DNA from: Euonymus europaeus | Lineage: Eukaryota; Streptophyta; Magnoliopsida; Celastrales; Celastraceae | DNA length: 64,000 nt | NCBI GenBank assembly: GCA_963580455.1 | Contig: OY756965.1 | Span: forward strand, 21,984,902-22,048,901 | Direction of reading: 5' to 3' | Shown: piece after piece, positions 34,832-45,813 of the stretch | Layout: each line of letters begins with the position of its first letter | Position numbering within the stretch: position 1 is the first letter of the stretch | Notes under the pieces: generated by a model | Told to the model about the DNA's origin: nothing | The model's database searches: none | Seen by the model: the letters and a program-made list of their open reading frames with translations, nothing else | Translations under genes and position numbers: made by a program

Positions 34832-37170
34832 ATGGCGGCAACATCTCCATTTGGTGACCCATCTTCAATCAGGTAAATCTCTGAGCACTTTCGAAACCCT
34901 ATATCTTGAAATCGATCTCTGAAATACGAAATTGCTATTGGCGACTGGGTTTTTTGCTGGATCCATCTTCTTGCTGCGCAATTCATGGTGTAAAAATTAT
35001 GGCTTGGGTGGATGAGTAGAGCTCTGGAATGTGTATGTTCTATCGGGTTTTTGGTGGGTTCTTGTCTACATTGAAATCATAAGTTTAGGAAATTGATTTT
35101 GCTATTTATGTTGAGGGAGAATACCCAGTTAAGCATGCTGTATATGACCTGTGTATGATTTTGATTCATATGTTGTGCCTTATGGTGTATGCCTTCTGCT
35201 GATTTCACTACTGCATATCTTCATTGTCGAATTGCACTACTGTGATTGATGAAATTGCCTTGTTTATATGCCCATTTGTTATTTACTTGGACAAAACATG
35301 AAGTGGCAGATTATGATGACTTCATACCGCAGGAGTTTCCTTGATTTGATCATGTACCCTGCCTATAATTTCTGATCTTGATTACTTGCATAGAAGAATC
35401 TATATATAAAACATAGATTAAGAACATAAAGGGAGATAAATACATGTACATTGTTGTGAAATCAAGAAGAAAACATGTTAGCAGAATCCAATTTTTAAAA
35501 TATTAAAATGGATCAAAGGTGCTCTAAGTACACGTATAAAGAGATGATCACTTTGGGGTTTAATACTCATGTCTTTGTTACATGTATATATGAGGTACAC
35601 GTAGATATAGCTAGGTAGATGATATGAGGTTCTCAGGTATCAAAAATACGGTCATCATAAGTCATAACAACAATTACTTACTAGCTTGACTGCTTATTAA
35701 TGATTAATTGCGAGGCTGGTGTTCATTATATCAAGTGTTTGGATTTTTATATGTAATAGTAGAGGATAATGGGAACCGAAAGAGTACTACTGTACTAGTA
35801 ATGCTGATTTTTATTTGGGCTGCTCGTAGAGAAGTCTTAATGTTGATTTCAAAATTGCAGGAGTAAAGTTTGTTGTAGGAGTGTGTCTACTTGAATGTTA
35901 ATTTTGCAAGTTTTTTTTATGTACATTTGTCCATCATTAATTGAAGTACCATGGTTGGATAACCTGTCTAAAATTATCTGCTGATAGATTACAAGAAGCC
36001 ATCCCACTGAACAACCTATTTGATGAAGAATTTGAGCCCTTTCTTGAGCCTGCATCCCAAAATGTTGAAGGCAGTGGGGACATATTGCCTTCATGTGAAG
36101 AAGTTCCTGCTCCTAAAAAAAAAGCTATCAATCGTGGTGGGAACTTCACAATTGAAGAGGACAAAAATTTAGTATCTGCATGGCTAAACACAAGCATTGA
36201 TGCAGTCCAAGGTACCGATCAAAAGGCAAAAACATTTTGGAATAGAATCATGTTAACGTACAATGCGAGTAGAGGCCCTAATCATAAGGTGCGTACCGAA
36301 CGTTCGTTAAGTAGCCGATGGGCATCCATCCAACTTGCCGTTAACAAGTTTTGTGGATATTTAGTTCAAGTAGAGGATTCTAGACCATCCGGAACCAATG
36401 AAGTTGACAAGGTAAATGTAGTTGTGTTTTTTTTTTGTTAGAGGTGTATAATTTTTGTTTGAAACATTCTGCAACTCTTTGTAGCCATATGATTAATATG
36501 ACAATTGCTCATTTGTGTGATTTTCTAGATACAAATGGCAAAGGAGATGTACAAGGAGATTGTTCATACAAACTTTTTGTTTGATCATTGCTGGAACATG
36601 TTGAGGCATCAACCAAAGTGGAATTTGCATATGGGACAAACATCTACAAAGAGGAAACACACTACTTGTAGCACCAACAATCCACAAGAGCCAATCAACT
36701 TGGATGATAATGAGAATTCAAGGTCTTTTAGTGTTGAGATAGAGAGACCACTTGGTCGAAAAGCTGAAAAGGAGCACCGAAAGAAAAGTAAGACAAACAA
36801 CAAAGAACTTTCAGATATATTAGAGCATATGACTCTTGACAAAAAGAAGGAGCATGAAGAAAGAATGGCCTTAGCTCAAGTCGAAAGAGAAAGGGTTAAC
36901 AAGGAATGGCAGGATCACTTGGTAATTGAGAATGAGAAACTTCAAATTGAGAAAGTTAGGGCAGAAGCTGCCACTCAAAGAGCTGAATGTGAGAAGCAGA
37001 GAGCTGAGTGTGAGAAGCATATAGCAATTGCAAAAAGGGAGAAGGTTGAGCATCAAAGGCAAGAGAAAGAATTTCAGATTATGATGACTCCACTAGATAA
37101 CTTGACCGACATGCAGCGTATCTACGTGCAATCATTGCAGGCAGAGATACTTGCCAAACGTCGAGTTTGA
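34832..37170 (+). CDS. Harbinger ORF1: Myb/SANT-like DNA-binding protein
   Basis: Three exons, 34832-34872, 35988-36411 and 36529-37170, join in phase to 368 residues. Exon 1 encodes MAATSPFGDPSSI, and its donor CAG/gtaaat and phase fit the acceptor at 35987. The frame is also open upstream of exon 2, but from there it lacks an ATG. Residues about 60-145 form a trihelix/Myb-SANT-like domain: 'GNFTIEEDKNLVSAWLNTSI', 'FWNRIMLTYNASRGPNHKVR' and 'SLSSRWASIQLAVNKFCGYL'. Residues 225-340 are a charged coiled coil with repeated 'AECEKQR' heptads, as in the C-terminal domain associated with plant ORF1 proteins. ORF1 proteins bind the transposon ends and are needed with the transposase for movement. 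No stop or frameshift is seen. Confidence 0.85.
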
Positions 37171-37398
37171 TGGTAGCTTATGGAATGTGAAACTTTATTA
37201 TTGATTTAAATTTTTATGTTTAATATGGTTGCTGTTGAGAACATTTGTATGGCCTTTTCAAGTATGAATATGAACTGCAATTGAACCTTTATCATAATAG
37301 CTCCATTTTATTTAAAAGAAAACTATCAAACACTTTTGCAAATGCATTTGACAGCAAACAAAGTTGGATCAAGTACATCCAAAATGCAACTTCCACGT

Positions 37399-38739
37399 TC
37401 ATTCTTCACTGTGAAGGTGCCACAGATGATCAATAAGGTCGAGCTTGAGTTGGGAATGAACTTCTCTATCTCTTATACGATGGTGATGTTGGATGAAGTT
37501 CATCACTTCCGCCGTGTTGTTTGACGTTTCTGCAAATGGAGGACTTTCATTGATTTGTTCATATGCAAAAATATCAACCTGCTTGTATGAATCTCTCTCA
37601 TCTTCTACAATCATGTTATGTAGTATTATGCATGCCATCATAATGTCGTCGAGTGTATTAGTTTGGAGAAATCGAGCAGGAGCACGGACGATTGCAAATC
37701 GTGCTTGAAGGACACCAAATGCACGTTCAACATCCTTTCTGGCAGACTCTTGACATTTAGCAAAATGCTTAAGTTTGCGTGTTGGCGGTGCAGGAATTGT
37801 TTTCACAAATGTAGCCCAAGAAGGATATATTCCATCTGCTAAGTAATATCCCATATTATAGTTGTGATTGTTGATAGAATAATTAACTGCCGGTGCACGA
37901 CCCATAGCCAGTTCTTGAAACACAGTCGAACGTTCCAACACATTAATATCATTATGAGACCCCGGCATACCAAAGAATGCATGCCAAATCCAAAGATCGT
38001 AGGATGCAACAGCTTCCAAAATTGTAGTTGGTTCATGTACATGCCCAGAATACATACCTTTCCAAGCGCTTGGGCAATTCTTCCACCTCCAATGCATACA
38101 GTCAATACTCCCTATCATTCCAGGAAACCCACGAGCTTCACCAATTGCAAGGAGCCTAGCAAGATCATCAGAATTTGGTGATCGTAAGTACTCATCACCA
38201 AACACTTCAATAACACACTTGACAAATCTTTTAAGGCTTTGAATTGCCGTTGTCTCCCCAATTCGTATATATTCATCCATGAAATCAGCCGATACTCCAT
38301 ATGCAAGCATCCGAAGTGCTGCTGTAATCTTTTGAAGAGATGACAAACCCAATTTTCCAGCAGCATTACGCCTTTGTTGAAAATATGTTGAATGTGCTTC
38401 AATTCCAGTTTGGATTCGAAGAAATAGAGTGCGACTCATACGAAATCTTCTGCGAAACATTTCAAAAGAGTAAACTGGATGTTCCGAGAAATAATCGTGG
38501 AACAGACGATCATGGCCTGACAAAGTATTGCGATCAATGTACGTGCGCCTTTGCCTAGAAGCATGATTAGAAGACGATCCTTCGCTTTCAATAGCTAACC
38601 CTATCGCAAGTGTTTCGACTATATCATCATCTGAAGGCGGATCTGCAGTGATCGTTTTCCTTCTACGCCTCATGAAAAAATCCATTGATATGAGGAGAAA
38701 TGATGGTTTAGGCTTATGGAAAAATATCATAAAGTTCAT
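37399..38739 (-). CDS. PIF/Harbinger transposase (HARBI1-like DDE nuclease)
   Basis: One uninterrupted exon of 446 codons; translation may also start at M19 (MDFFMRRRRK). After a basic N-terminus and a helical region (FRRRFRMSRTLFLRI, residues 95-109) comes the DDE_4 nuclease core. The catalytic triad is visible: D213 in 'GFPGMIGSIDCMHW', D264 in 'GMPGSHNDINVLERS' and E338 in 'DVERAFGVLQARF'. Other family blocks are intact: 'GMYSGHVHEPTTILEAVASY', 'YYLADGIYPSW' and 'MACIILHNMIVEDER'. Length and order match plant PIF-like transposases. The enzyme cuts at the terminal repeats and inserts at TWA sites, in agreement with the TAA duplication at this element. The gene converges on ORF1. Lack of any stop suggests recent activity. 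Confidence 0.93.
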   Translation of the reverse strand: MNFMIFFHKPKPSFLLISMDFFMRRRRKTITADPPSDDDIVETLAIGLAIESEGSSSNHASRQRRTYIDRNTLSGHDRLFHDYFSEHPVYSFEMFRRRFRMSRTLFLRIQTGIEAHSTYFQQRRNAAGKLGLSSLQKITAALRMLAYGVSADFMDEYIRIGETTAIQSLKRFVKCVIEVFGDEYLRSPNSDDLARLLAIGEARGFPGMIGSIDCMHWRWKNCPSAWKGMYSGHVHEPTTILEAVASYDLWIWHAFFGMPGSHNDINVLERSTVFQELAMGRAPAVNYSINNHNYNMGYYLADGIYPSWATFVKTIPAPPTRKLKHFAKCQESARKDVERAFGVLQARFAIVRAPARFLQTNTLDDIMMACIILHNMIVEDERDSYKQVDIFAYEQINESPPFAETSNNTAEVMNFIQHHHRIRDREVHSQLKLDLIDHLWHLHSEE

Positions 38740-39305
38740 TGATTATATAGAAAATCTCAATAATAATGACCCACACAATTTAACAACTAATTCATGACCA
38801 AGTATTGCACCAACCGCGCCAAATTTTTAGCCACACAATCCAACATCCACAATGATATCCACACAAATCAACTACCAAATTTGTAGCCACACAACACAAC
38901 AACCACAATGATATCTACACAATTCAACTACCAAATTTGTAGCCACACAATGCAAAAACCACAATGATATTCACACAAATCAACTATCAAATTCATAGCG
39001 GCAAAATTCAACTTTTACATTAATAAAATATTAATAAGTTAATCAAATAATAATTAAAATTATTAAAATTAATTCTAATTTATTATATTTAGTATGATAG
39101 TATTTGATGTTATAATAATTATAGAATGTATTGATTTTAAATTAGTAAAAAAATATTGGAAAAATAAATATTTTAATGGTTTAGAGTATTGCTAAGAGTG
39201 TCTGATGTGTGGATGTATTGTTTAAGAAACTGTAAATTTCAAAAAAACGTGTAAAAACTGGAGATTTTGAGTTTTTGTGTTGAGTTTCTGCTGTGGATGG
39301 TCTAA

Positions 39306-39522
39306 TCACGTTTGATTGGACGGACTCTCACAAGTCCGTACATACGCTATCCATTCCCGTTGGATTGTGATAAAAATATTATTAAAAAAATACCACTAGT
39401 ACTGCCACCACGACCACGAGCAACAACAAAATTTTGCTCTTTCGAAGGTTTTTCAGCTGACATGATAAATCCTTGACAAACAGAGAGTGTCAGAGACACA
39501 GAGAATTTTTTTGCTGGTGAAA
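39306..39522 (+). promoter_or_regulatory. Short 5' region of the MBD gene next to the transposon
   Basis: Only 217 bases lie between the Harbinger target duplication and the ATG at 39523. They contain a purine-rich 'cagagagtgtcagagacaca' leader. Promoter elements further upstream, if any, would be within or beyond the transposon. Confidence 0.4.
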
Positions 39523-42500
39523 ATGGAGGTCAAGGAGGAGATTATTTCGATTGAGCTTCTAGCTCCTGTTGCTTGGAAAAAAATGGTTACTTTTCTCTCC
39601 TAATTGTTTCTACTTTCTGTCCCTTCTCTGTGTGAGTATTGGATTTATTTATTTATTTATGTGTATAGTGTTTTTGTTATGTATTGCTTGAATGATTTTT
39701 TCCTGAGGCTGCTTATTTTTTCTCTTCTTTTTTTTAATTCTTTGTTAGCGTGATTCGTCTAATGGGTTTCCACTTAATTAATGGATATGTATTCTTGCTT
39801 GAATTTGGGATAAGACCGTACCGTTTCTATGTTTTATGTGACTATTTGTAGTTAGGGTTTTTTCTGGAGTTTTTCTGGTTGTAGAAGCAGTTTTGTTTCT
39901 AGGGTTTGCTTAGCCCGTGTTAATTTGTGGAGTAGTGGTTGAGGATTCCCCCTCCCCTGCCATGAATTTTCAGTATGCTTTTACTTATCGCCTCTTACCT
40001 TAAAAAGAAATCTAATATTTCTATGCCTTGGAAAGGTTACACATCATTGAAGGAGGGACAAATGAAGAAAAGAATCTTATTTTTGTATCAATACTTATGG
40101 AGGGAATTATAGCTCTTCTTTGGATTATACTGCTTGCATTTCTTTTTCTGTATTAATTTCTTGAGTGGATATTGAAGAACATTTATCAAACATAATATAT
40201 GTAGTCGAGCCTAGTCGTGAACAGTATCTGTAGTCTGTACAAAGCAGATATGTGAGATTTATTTTCATATCATTAGAATACCGATAGAATGTGATGTGCT
40301 AGCACTTATATTCTTATCTCCACCACTTTTGTAGAAGATTAACGTCCGTTATTATTTCCAATTAACGCCACTTTTTTAAATTATGATGGAGGGGAAGGAG
40401 AGGCTGCCAACTGCTCTTGTTTGGCTGTTTTAATCATTTATTCATTGTATGTTTTCCGTTAATGTATTTTTTAATGATGTGAAAGTCTTCAAGGCATGGC
40501 CACATTGAATGAACCTATTCTTTCCTTTTTTCAATCCGGGTGGGATTTGACCCAAGGCCCCAAGTTTATTGCTTTCCTGAGAGTTACCTTCACGCTTCAG
40601 TGGCTACCTAATGTGTAAACTACAACAATGAAAAAGATTTGCTCCTTCTATCTCGAAAAGCTGTAAAGGAGCATGCAATAATCAAATGTGCATTAAATTG
40701 GTTGATTATTTTGGCAAATGAATATGCCGTAGACATATCGATTGGTATGTTGATGTGAATATTTGTTTGGTTAGCCCTGTTAAGCAAAGGTTATAATCTG
40801 TCAAGGGTGTGAAGTCAAATGGTCACTGCAGAGCTTTTAGGTGACATTTGACTTGGAAAACTTGTTGAAACTAAGTTGGAGTTACAGGGTCTCAATTTTT
40901 ACTTTTACTTTCTTGATTAAGGTAATATTGTTTTTATTAGGTTAAATTAATTTTCATTAGTATGCCCGCTCTCCCTAACAAAAACTACTTACAAATTTTA
41001 ACCAGTTATCCTTTACCACTTCCGCCAAAGATTCTTCTCCATCATAAGCTTTCTTTCTTTTTTTCATCCACATTATCTTAAGTAAGACTAAGAAGACAGG
41101 TGCACCAACTCCTTTAGTTAATTTTTCTTCCCCCTTTATTGAAAGACCATGCATAGAGCTCCATCTCTAAGGTCGTACGTGGTTTCGGGGAGTGGGGACT
41201 GAAGAGGAAAGGATAGGAAAAAGAAGCAAGGGGGCTAAAATTCTCTAGTCATGGGAGCTTCTCTTATAGGATGGGACCCAATGATGGTTAGTCAATCCCT
41301 GCTATACCACTTTTTCGGGTTCAAAATTGTTTTTGAGAAATAGAAGGGAAGTTTTAGGAACATTTGCATTCCAACTTTGTCTCTTAATTGTCGTTCTGTC
41401 AAATGCACCTTAATAAAATCAATAAAAATGGACACATGTGAAAACCTTAAGTTCCCCTTCCCTACCCATTTTTATGCCAATTCCCTTGTAAGGAGAGGTC
41501 AAATTTCCCCTTCAGTGCCTTTACGTCCTTCCCTCATCTGCATAAAAGATACTATTCCTCCTTACCAACCTCCCAACAGAGCCTAACGTGCTTGCATATC
41601 ATAATCATAAATTTCTTGCCCAATCACAATGTAGAAGCCTAGAAGGTGATAGATGGATTTCTCCATTTTTTTGCATAGGAAACATCGATTTGCTGAGATT
41701 TCCCTCTTCTTTTCAGATCGTCAACAATTAATCTTTTTTCCCCATCTAGCCTTCCCAGCAACGAAAGCAATATTTGTGGGAAGACTTGGCTTTTATATGG
41801 CTTTGCAAGGTTCTTCTGTAATCCTTTACTTTAAAATCCCCTCAGCTCCTACTCTAACTTGCAATATTCTCAATTCTAGTTTGCTATGTTTAGTTGTAAT
41901 GGTTTCAGAAAATTTGAGTGAATGTTTCTAGATTACACTGCATAGTCTCCCTGTAAAAAATACGTTCCAATGAACCATACATTTCATCACTCCAATTTTT
42001 ACCCTCTGTCCTTTCACAATTAGTTGTTGTTTTGATGGTATCAATGCCTGTTTCGGTAATTTAGAGCTAGGCGGACGTTTTCTTTAAGGTAAAACTGTAT
42101 CTGATGATACATTAAAAGCTCTATTTATTTGGTCTAAGTTGTGGTCTGTGCTTGTGAATATGATTTTTGATCGTTGTTGTATAAGCTGTTATTACTTGAG
42201 CCTTCTTCTTGCTGCTATGATCTGTTATTACCTGAGCCTTGGCCAATTGCATGTTTAAGGGTGGTTAAGAGTCTTGAGAGTTAAGACTCGTTCATTCTGA
42301 TTTATGTGAGGATGTTTTTGTGTCGTTTGATGTGGATATATTTTACTTGATTTTAGAACTTTCATTTGGCTTTTGTACAGAAGTTTTAAAAAAATGGAAT
42401 TAAATACGCTAGAAGGAGGGCTTGAACCTCCGACCTTGTGGTTAACAGCCACACGCTCTAGCCAACTGAGCTATTCCAGCTTGTGATTGTTGGTCATAAT

Positions 42501-45006
42501 CTTTGAAATTTACCAATCATCATTTTGCTTTGATTTCAGTTAGTTGGAGTTGTGTGATATTATTTTGTATTGAAATGCGCCAACATTTGAAAGAGCAGTT
42601 AGACATATACAAAATAAATACTCCCCACGGGATGCATTATTGCATGATGTCTCAATTCTCAAATCTCAACCAATTAATGTCATTACTGAATTGGTTTGCC
42701 CTTCTTTTATTCATAGAATAGAAAAATGTCATTACTGTACATGCTTTATTGTTGGAAAACCCTTCTTACTAAAGTTGTTGTTTTACCCTTTTTTGACGAA
42801 AAAATTTGATAAGCCATGTGATATCCACTATTTGATTTTTGGCATATATAGTATTGTGTCCTTAGTTCAATGTAGAATATTCATGTTGATATACTTGGGT
42901 TTTTTTAGTATGTGGAAATTACTTCTCATAAATAAAAGTAGACTACTAAACTCTGATCTCGGCATCCCAGTTTAAAAATTATGCAACTTTGGTTGTGCAA
43001 TGCAATCTCTCCTTGATTTGATCCAAGGTAACTTTTAGGGTGATGCGTCGGTTTTCAGAGCTTTCTTCTTTCTTGCTTCAGCAATTCTATGTCTTATTTG
43101 TGCTATTTCTTCTTGTTCTATCCCATATATTCTTAAACCTGTTTTGCCTTTAAACCCCAAATAACCTAAGAATTGCTGCTGTCCAATGCCAATGCCTATA
43201 AAGAATTTTTTTTGAATCTATTTATTCTCGTTAGGTTTAAGGGGAGTTGGCTTTTTTTGCCTTTTCATTTTTTGACATGTACCAAAGCTAGCTACCTTGA
43301 ATTTTATTTATGGTTACTTTTCTAATTTTTGAGTGGGTAAATCATTGTCACCTTGAGATCTTCAACATGTTTGCACTAACCTGCGTTGAGTGAGATACCA
43401 TATTCTATTGTCTGACTACCATCTTCGCTGGAAAATGAATTTTAGGTTTGATGAGTTCATTATTAATTAGGTGGCTGAACTGCTTCTTGATTTTTAAGCC
43501 TCCTGGCTAATGGGATATGTCTGCTATTCTTAGCGTAAATAATACTCTCAATCTCTCATTTAAGCAGACATGTTTTGTTTTCATTTGATGGCTTGTTGTT
43601 GGCTGTTTTAGTTGATGCCTGAAAGAAGATTCAGGCAGTTCTTTTTAATATTTGTCTGCACGACTCATGCTTCGGGTATTTGTGTCTGGTCTGTACCTGG
43701 GAGGTCAGTCACTGAGAGCACCTTTTTGAGGAGTACATGTAATATAGTCGAGTGAGATTAAAGGAGGACAGAGAAATTTGAAGAGAGATTCTCAGATTTA
43801 TTATTTGATTGAATTGGATTGACATTGGCCCTTTTTAGTCATATTGAGTGAATTCGAAGTGAGGCAAAGAAGTTTGCTAAATATCCTGATTTAATTGAAA
43901 ATATCCGACAAAGGGGATTGGAAATATAAGTGAAGCCTATATCAAACTTTCTATTAACTGGTTTGGTTATTGGTGTGTATGTAATATTGCATTTTTGTTG
44001 CACCTGTGATACGAACTAAAATAAGTGGATGTGCAAATGAGTGTTGTTTATGGGCTTAATTCATGTCTTATGATTTTTATTTCTTCTTTCACAGTACTTT
44101 CCCAAGAAAGGCACCCCAAGGAAGAATGAGATAATGTTCATTGCTCCAACTGGAGAGGAGATTAATAATCGGAAACAATTGGAGCAGTACTTGAAGTCGC
44201 ACCCTGGCAATCCTTCAATATCAGAGTTTGATTGGGGTACTGGTGAGACTCCAAGGAGATCAGCCAGGATTAGAGTAAAGGTCAAGGCTAATCCTACTCC
44301 TGAAAAGGAGCCTCCAAAGAAGCGGGGCCGAAATTATGCTCGTTCAAAGAAGGATGACAGAAAAGCTGAAGCCTCTCTTGAAAAGGCAGAGGTTGGGAAA
44401 GAAATCCAAATGAAAGATGCAGATGCAACTGAGAACACAAGCAAGAATGAGGATGCAAGCAAGAAGGCAGATGCAAATATTGGAGAGACTGACTCAGAGG
44501 CATTCGACGAGGAAGTTAATACTATCAAGGATGCTGTGGAGGAAACCAATACTGGTAATGAGGGAAAAGAAACCGCTCTTGGTGAAGAACACAAAAGTGC
44601 AATTGAAATTGAAGTTGTTGATGCAAAAGTGCAGGACAAACCTACAGAAGGAGCTGGTGTTGCTGAAGTGACTGAAAATGGGAAGGAAGCATCTGTAGTC
44701 TCTGAAGAAAAGATGTCACAAACTGAAGTGAATGTGGCATCTGAGAAGCCACATGTCAACCCTAATGGAACAACCATTGAAGCAAATGGTGGTTCAGAGA
44801 AAGAGAACCTTAATGGAGCAGCCCCTGTTTCTGTGGGAGAGATGAAAGAGAAACTTGATGTTTTGGAAAATGATGCGAACCCCAGCATCAAAGTGAATGA
44901 GAAGACAAAGTTAATGGCTGGAGAGGCGATTGAAAGTGGCAAAGTCGGCCAGATGGGGCAAAATGATGCCCCATTGCTGCCAGGTCCCTCCCCAGTGACT
45001 TGCTGA
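39523..45006 (+). CDS. MBD10: Methyl-CpG-binding domain protein, MBD10/MBD11 type
   Basis: Two exons, 39523-39585 and 44095-45006, separated by a 4.5 kb intron, give 324 residues. Exon 1 encodes [20 protein letters not shown] plus Met. Exon 2 continues [20 protein letters not shown] and '[20 protein letters not shown]', completing a methyl-CpG-binding domain of about 75 residues. '[15 protein letters not shown]' follows as in Arabidopsis MBD10 and MBD11. The rest (residues 95-324) is a low-complexity, Lys/Glu/Ala/Asn-rich acidic tail without a fold, containing '[14 protein letters not shown]', a likely nuclear localisation signal. Arabidopsis MBD10 is reported to act in rRNA gene silencing; this class does not all bind methylated CpG in vitro, so the role is inferred. 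The first donor is weak (ATG/gttact). The intron contains an antisense tRNA gene. Confidence 0.88.
42388..42394 (-). terminator. Pol III terminator of tRNA-Asn
   Basis: A run of seven T on the minus strand lies 13 bases after the tRNA 3' end, long enough to stop RNA polymerase III. Confidence 0.75.
42407..42480 (-). tRNA. tRNA-Asn (GTT), nuclear
   Basis: The minus strand folds as a 74-base cloverleaf. The acceptor stem GCTGGAA pairs with TTCTAGC (one G-T pair), followed by discriminator G. The D arm contains the A box 'TAGCTCAGTTGGCTAGAG'. The anticodon loop is CTGTTAACC with anticodon GTT. The T arm GGAGG-TTCAAGC-CCTCC serves as B box. No intron and no encoded CCA, as for nuclear tRNA-Asn. 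It lies antisense within the large intron of the MBD gene and is followed by a T7 terminator. Confidence 0.95.
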
Positions 45007-45813
45007 GTCTAGTGCACGGTTATCTCCCCTGTCACCATCTTTTTAGTGATTGTTACATTTTGTAGTTCTTGGTCCTCGGATGACTGTAAACATTAAAGTT
45101 TAGATTTTGAAGTATGTTTGGTCTAGATCTGTAGCATATTAGCTTGTAGGGAAAGCATGCTCCACCCCTGTTCGTGTAAGCTAGGAAGGGGGTGCAACTT
45201 TCATGATATTGTACAGATAACTCACATTGTAGACTCAACTTGTTCGACTTTAATAGTTACAGGGTTTTTTATTATAAACTGGTATGTTCTTTTGCATCTC
45301 TGATGCGGTGCAGTCAGGCAATGCCATAATGTCAGTGAAATCTGATTTCCCTCCTTATTTGATTGATCATTATATAATACCTGAAAGAAATGACTTCAGA
45401 ATCTACTCGTATGATCCTAAAAGGTAGTTTTATACGCCCTACCTTCCACGGCTGGCTTCCAGTTCTTGCCCTTGAACAATATTCCTCCTTGGCCAAGAAA
45501 GGTACAAAAATGGAGATGCCCCATAAGAAGCCAAGAATATAATTGAAAAGGTATACAAGTTTTCTAAAGACAGGCCAAAGGTAAGAATCTCTCTCAAGGC
45601 CATGATTTCTTTTATCATTGGATCATGGTTAAGAATCTCCTTTCCAAGTTTTGTAAGGCTAAGATTCTTTCTTGCGGCATGCCTAGAGAGCAAGGTCTGC
45701 ATCATCATTCAAAGACTTCATCCATCTTTTTGATATTGAGGTATTGGGCCAGACCACCATCTTTTCTACAAAAGGAATGCACTTTCCCTGATCATCATCT
45801 TCTCATCTGGCAA
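45007..45813. other. MBD 3' UTR and promoter of the GH17 gene
   Basis: 3' UTR of the MBD gene to about 45280, then the upstream region of the glucanase gene. A minus-strand ORF at 45439-45708 shows no family features. Confidence 0.45.

Larger units (their letters stand above)
34525..39302. mobile_element. Complete PIF/Harbinger DNA transposon (4.78 kb)
   Basis: Imperfect terminal inverted repeats of about 25-33 bases read GAGCATCCGTATCAGTCACT on the left and GACCATCCACAGCAGAAACT on the right (reverse complement). TAA is duplicated at 34522-34524 and 39303-39305. Inside are the two genes expected of the superfamily: a Myb/SANT-like ORF1 gene (+) and a DDE transposase gene (-). They face each other with about 230 bases between their 3' ends. 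Both reading frames are open throughout, so the element is potentially autonomous. The right end lies 220 bases upstream of the start codon of the methyl-CpG-binding gene. The left subterminal region has a short stem 'gtttgctacag/ctgtagcaaac' near 34646-34688. Confidence 0.92.

Noticed and set aside
34696..34986. Minus-strand ORF of 96 codons within the Harbinger element
   Set aside because: It is antisense to ORF1 exon 1 and the leader, with an Arg/Gly-rich end from a repeated 'cttcctctcccgcga' motif; no domain.
44334..44942. Minus-strand ORF of 202 codons
   Set aside because: It is antisense to the repetitive acidic tail of the MBD gene, where biased codons keep the opposite frame open.
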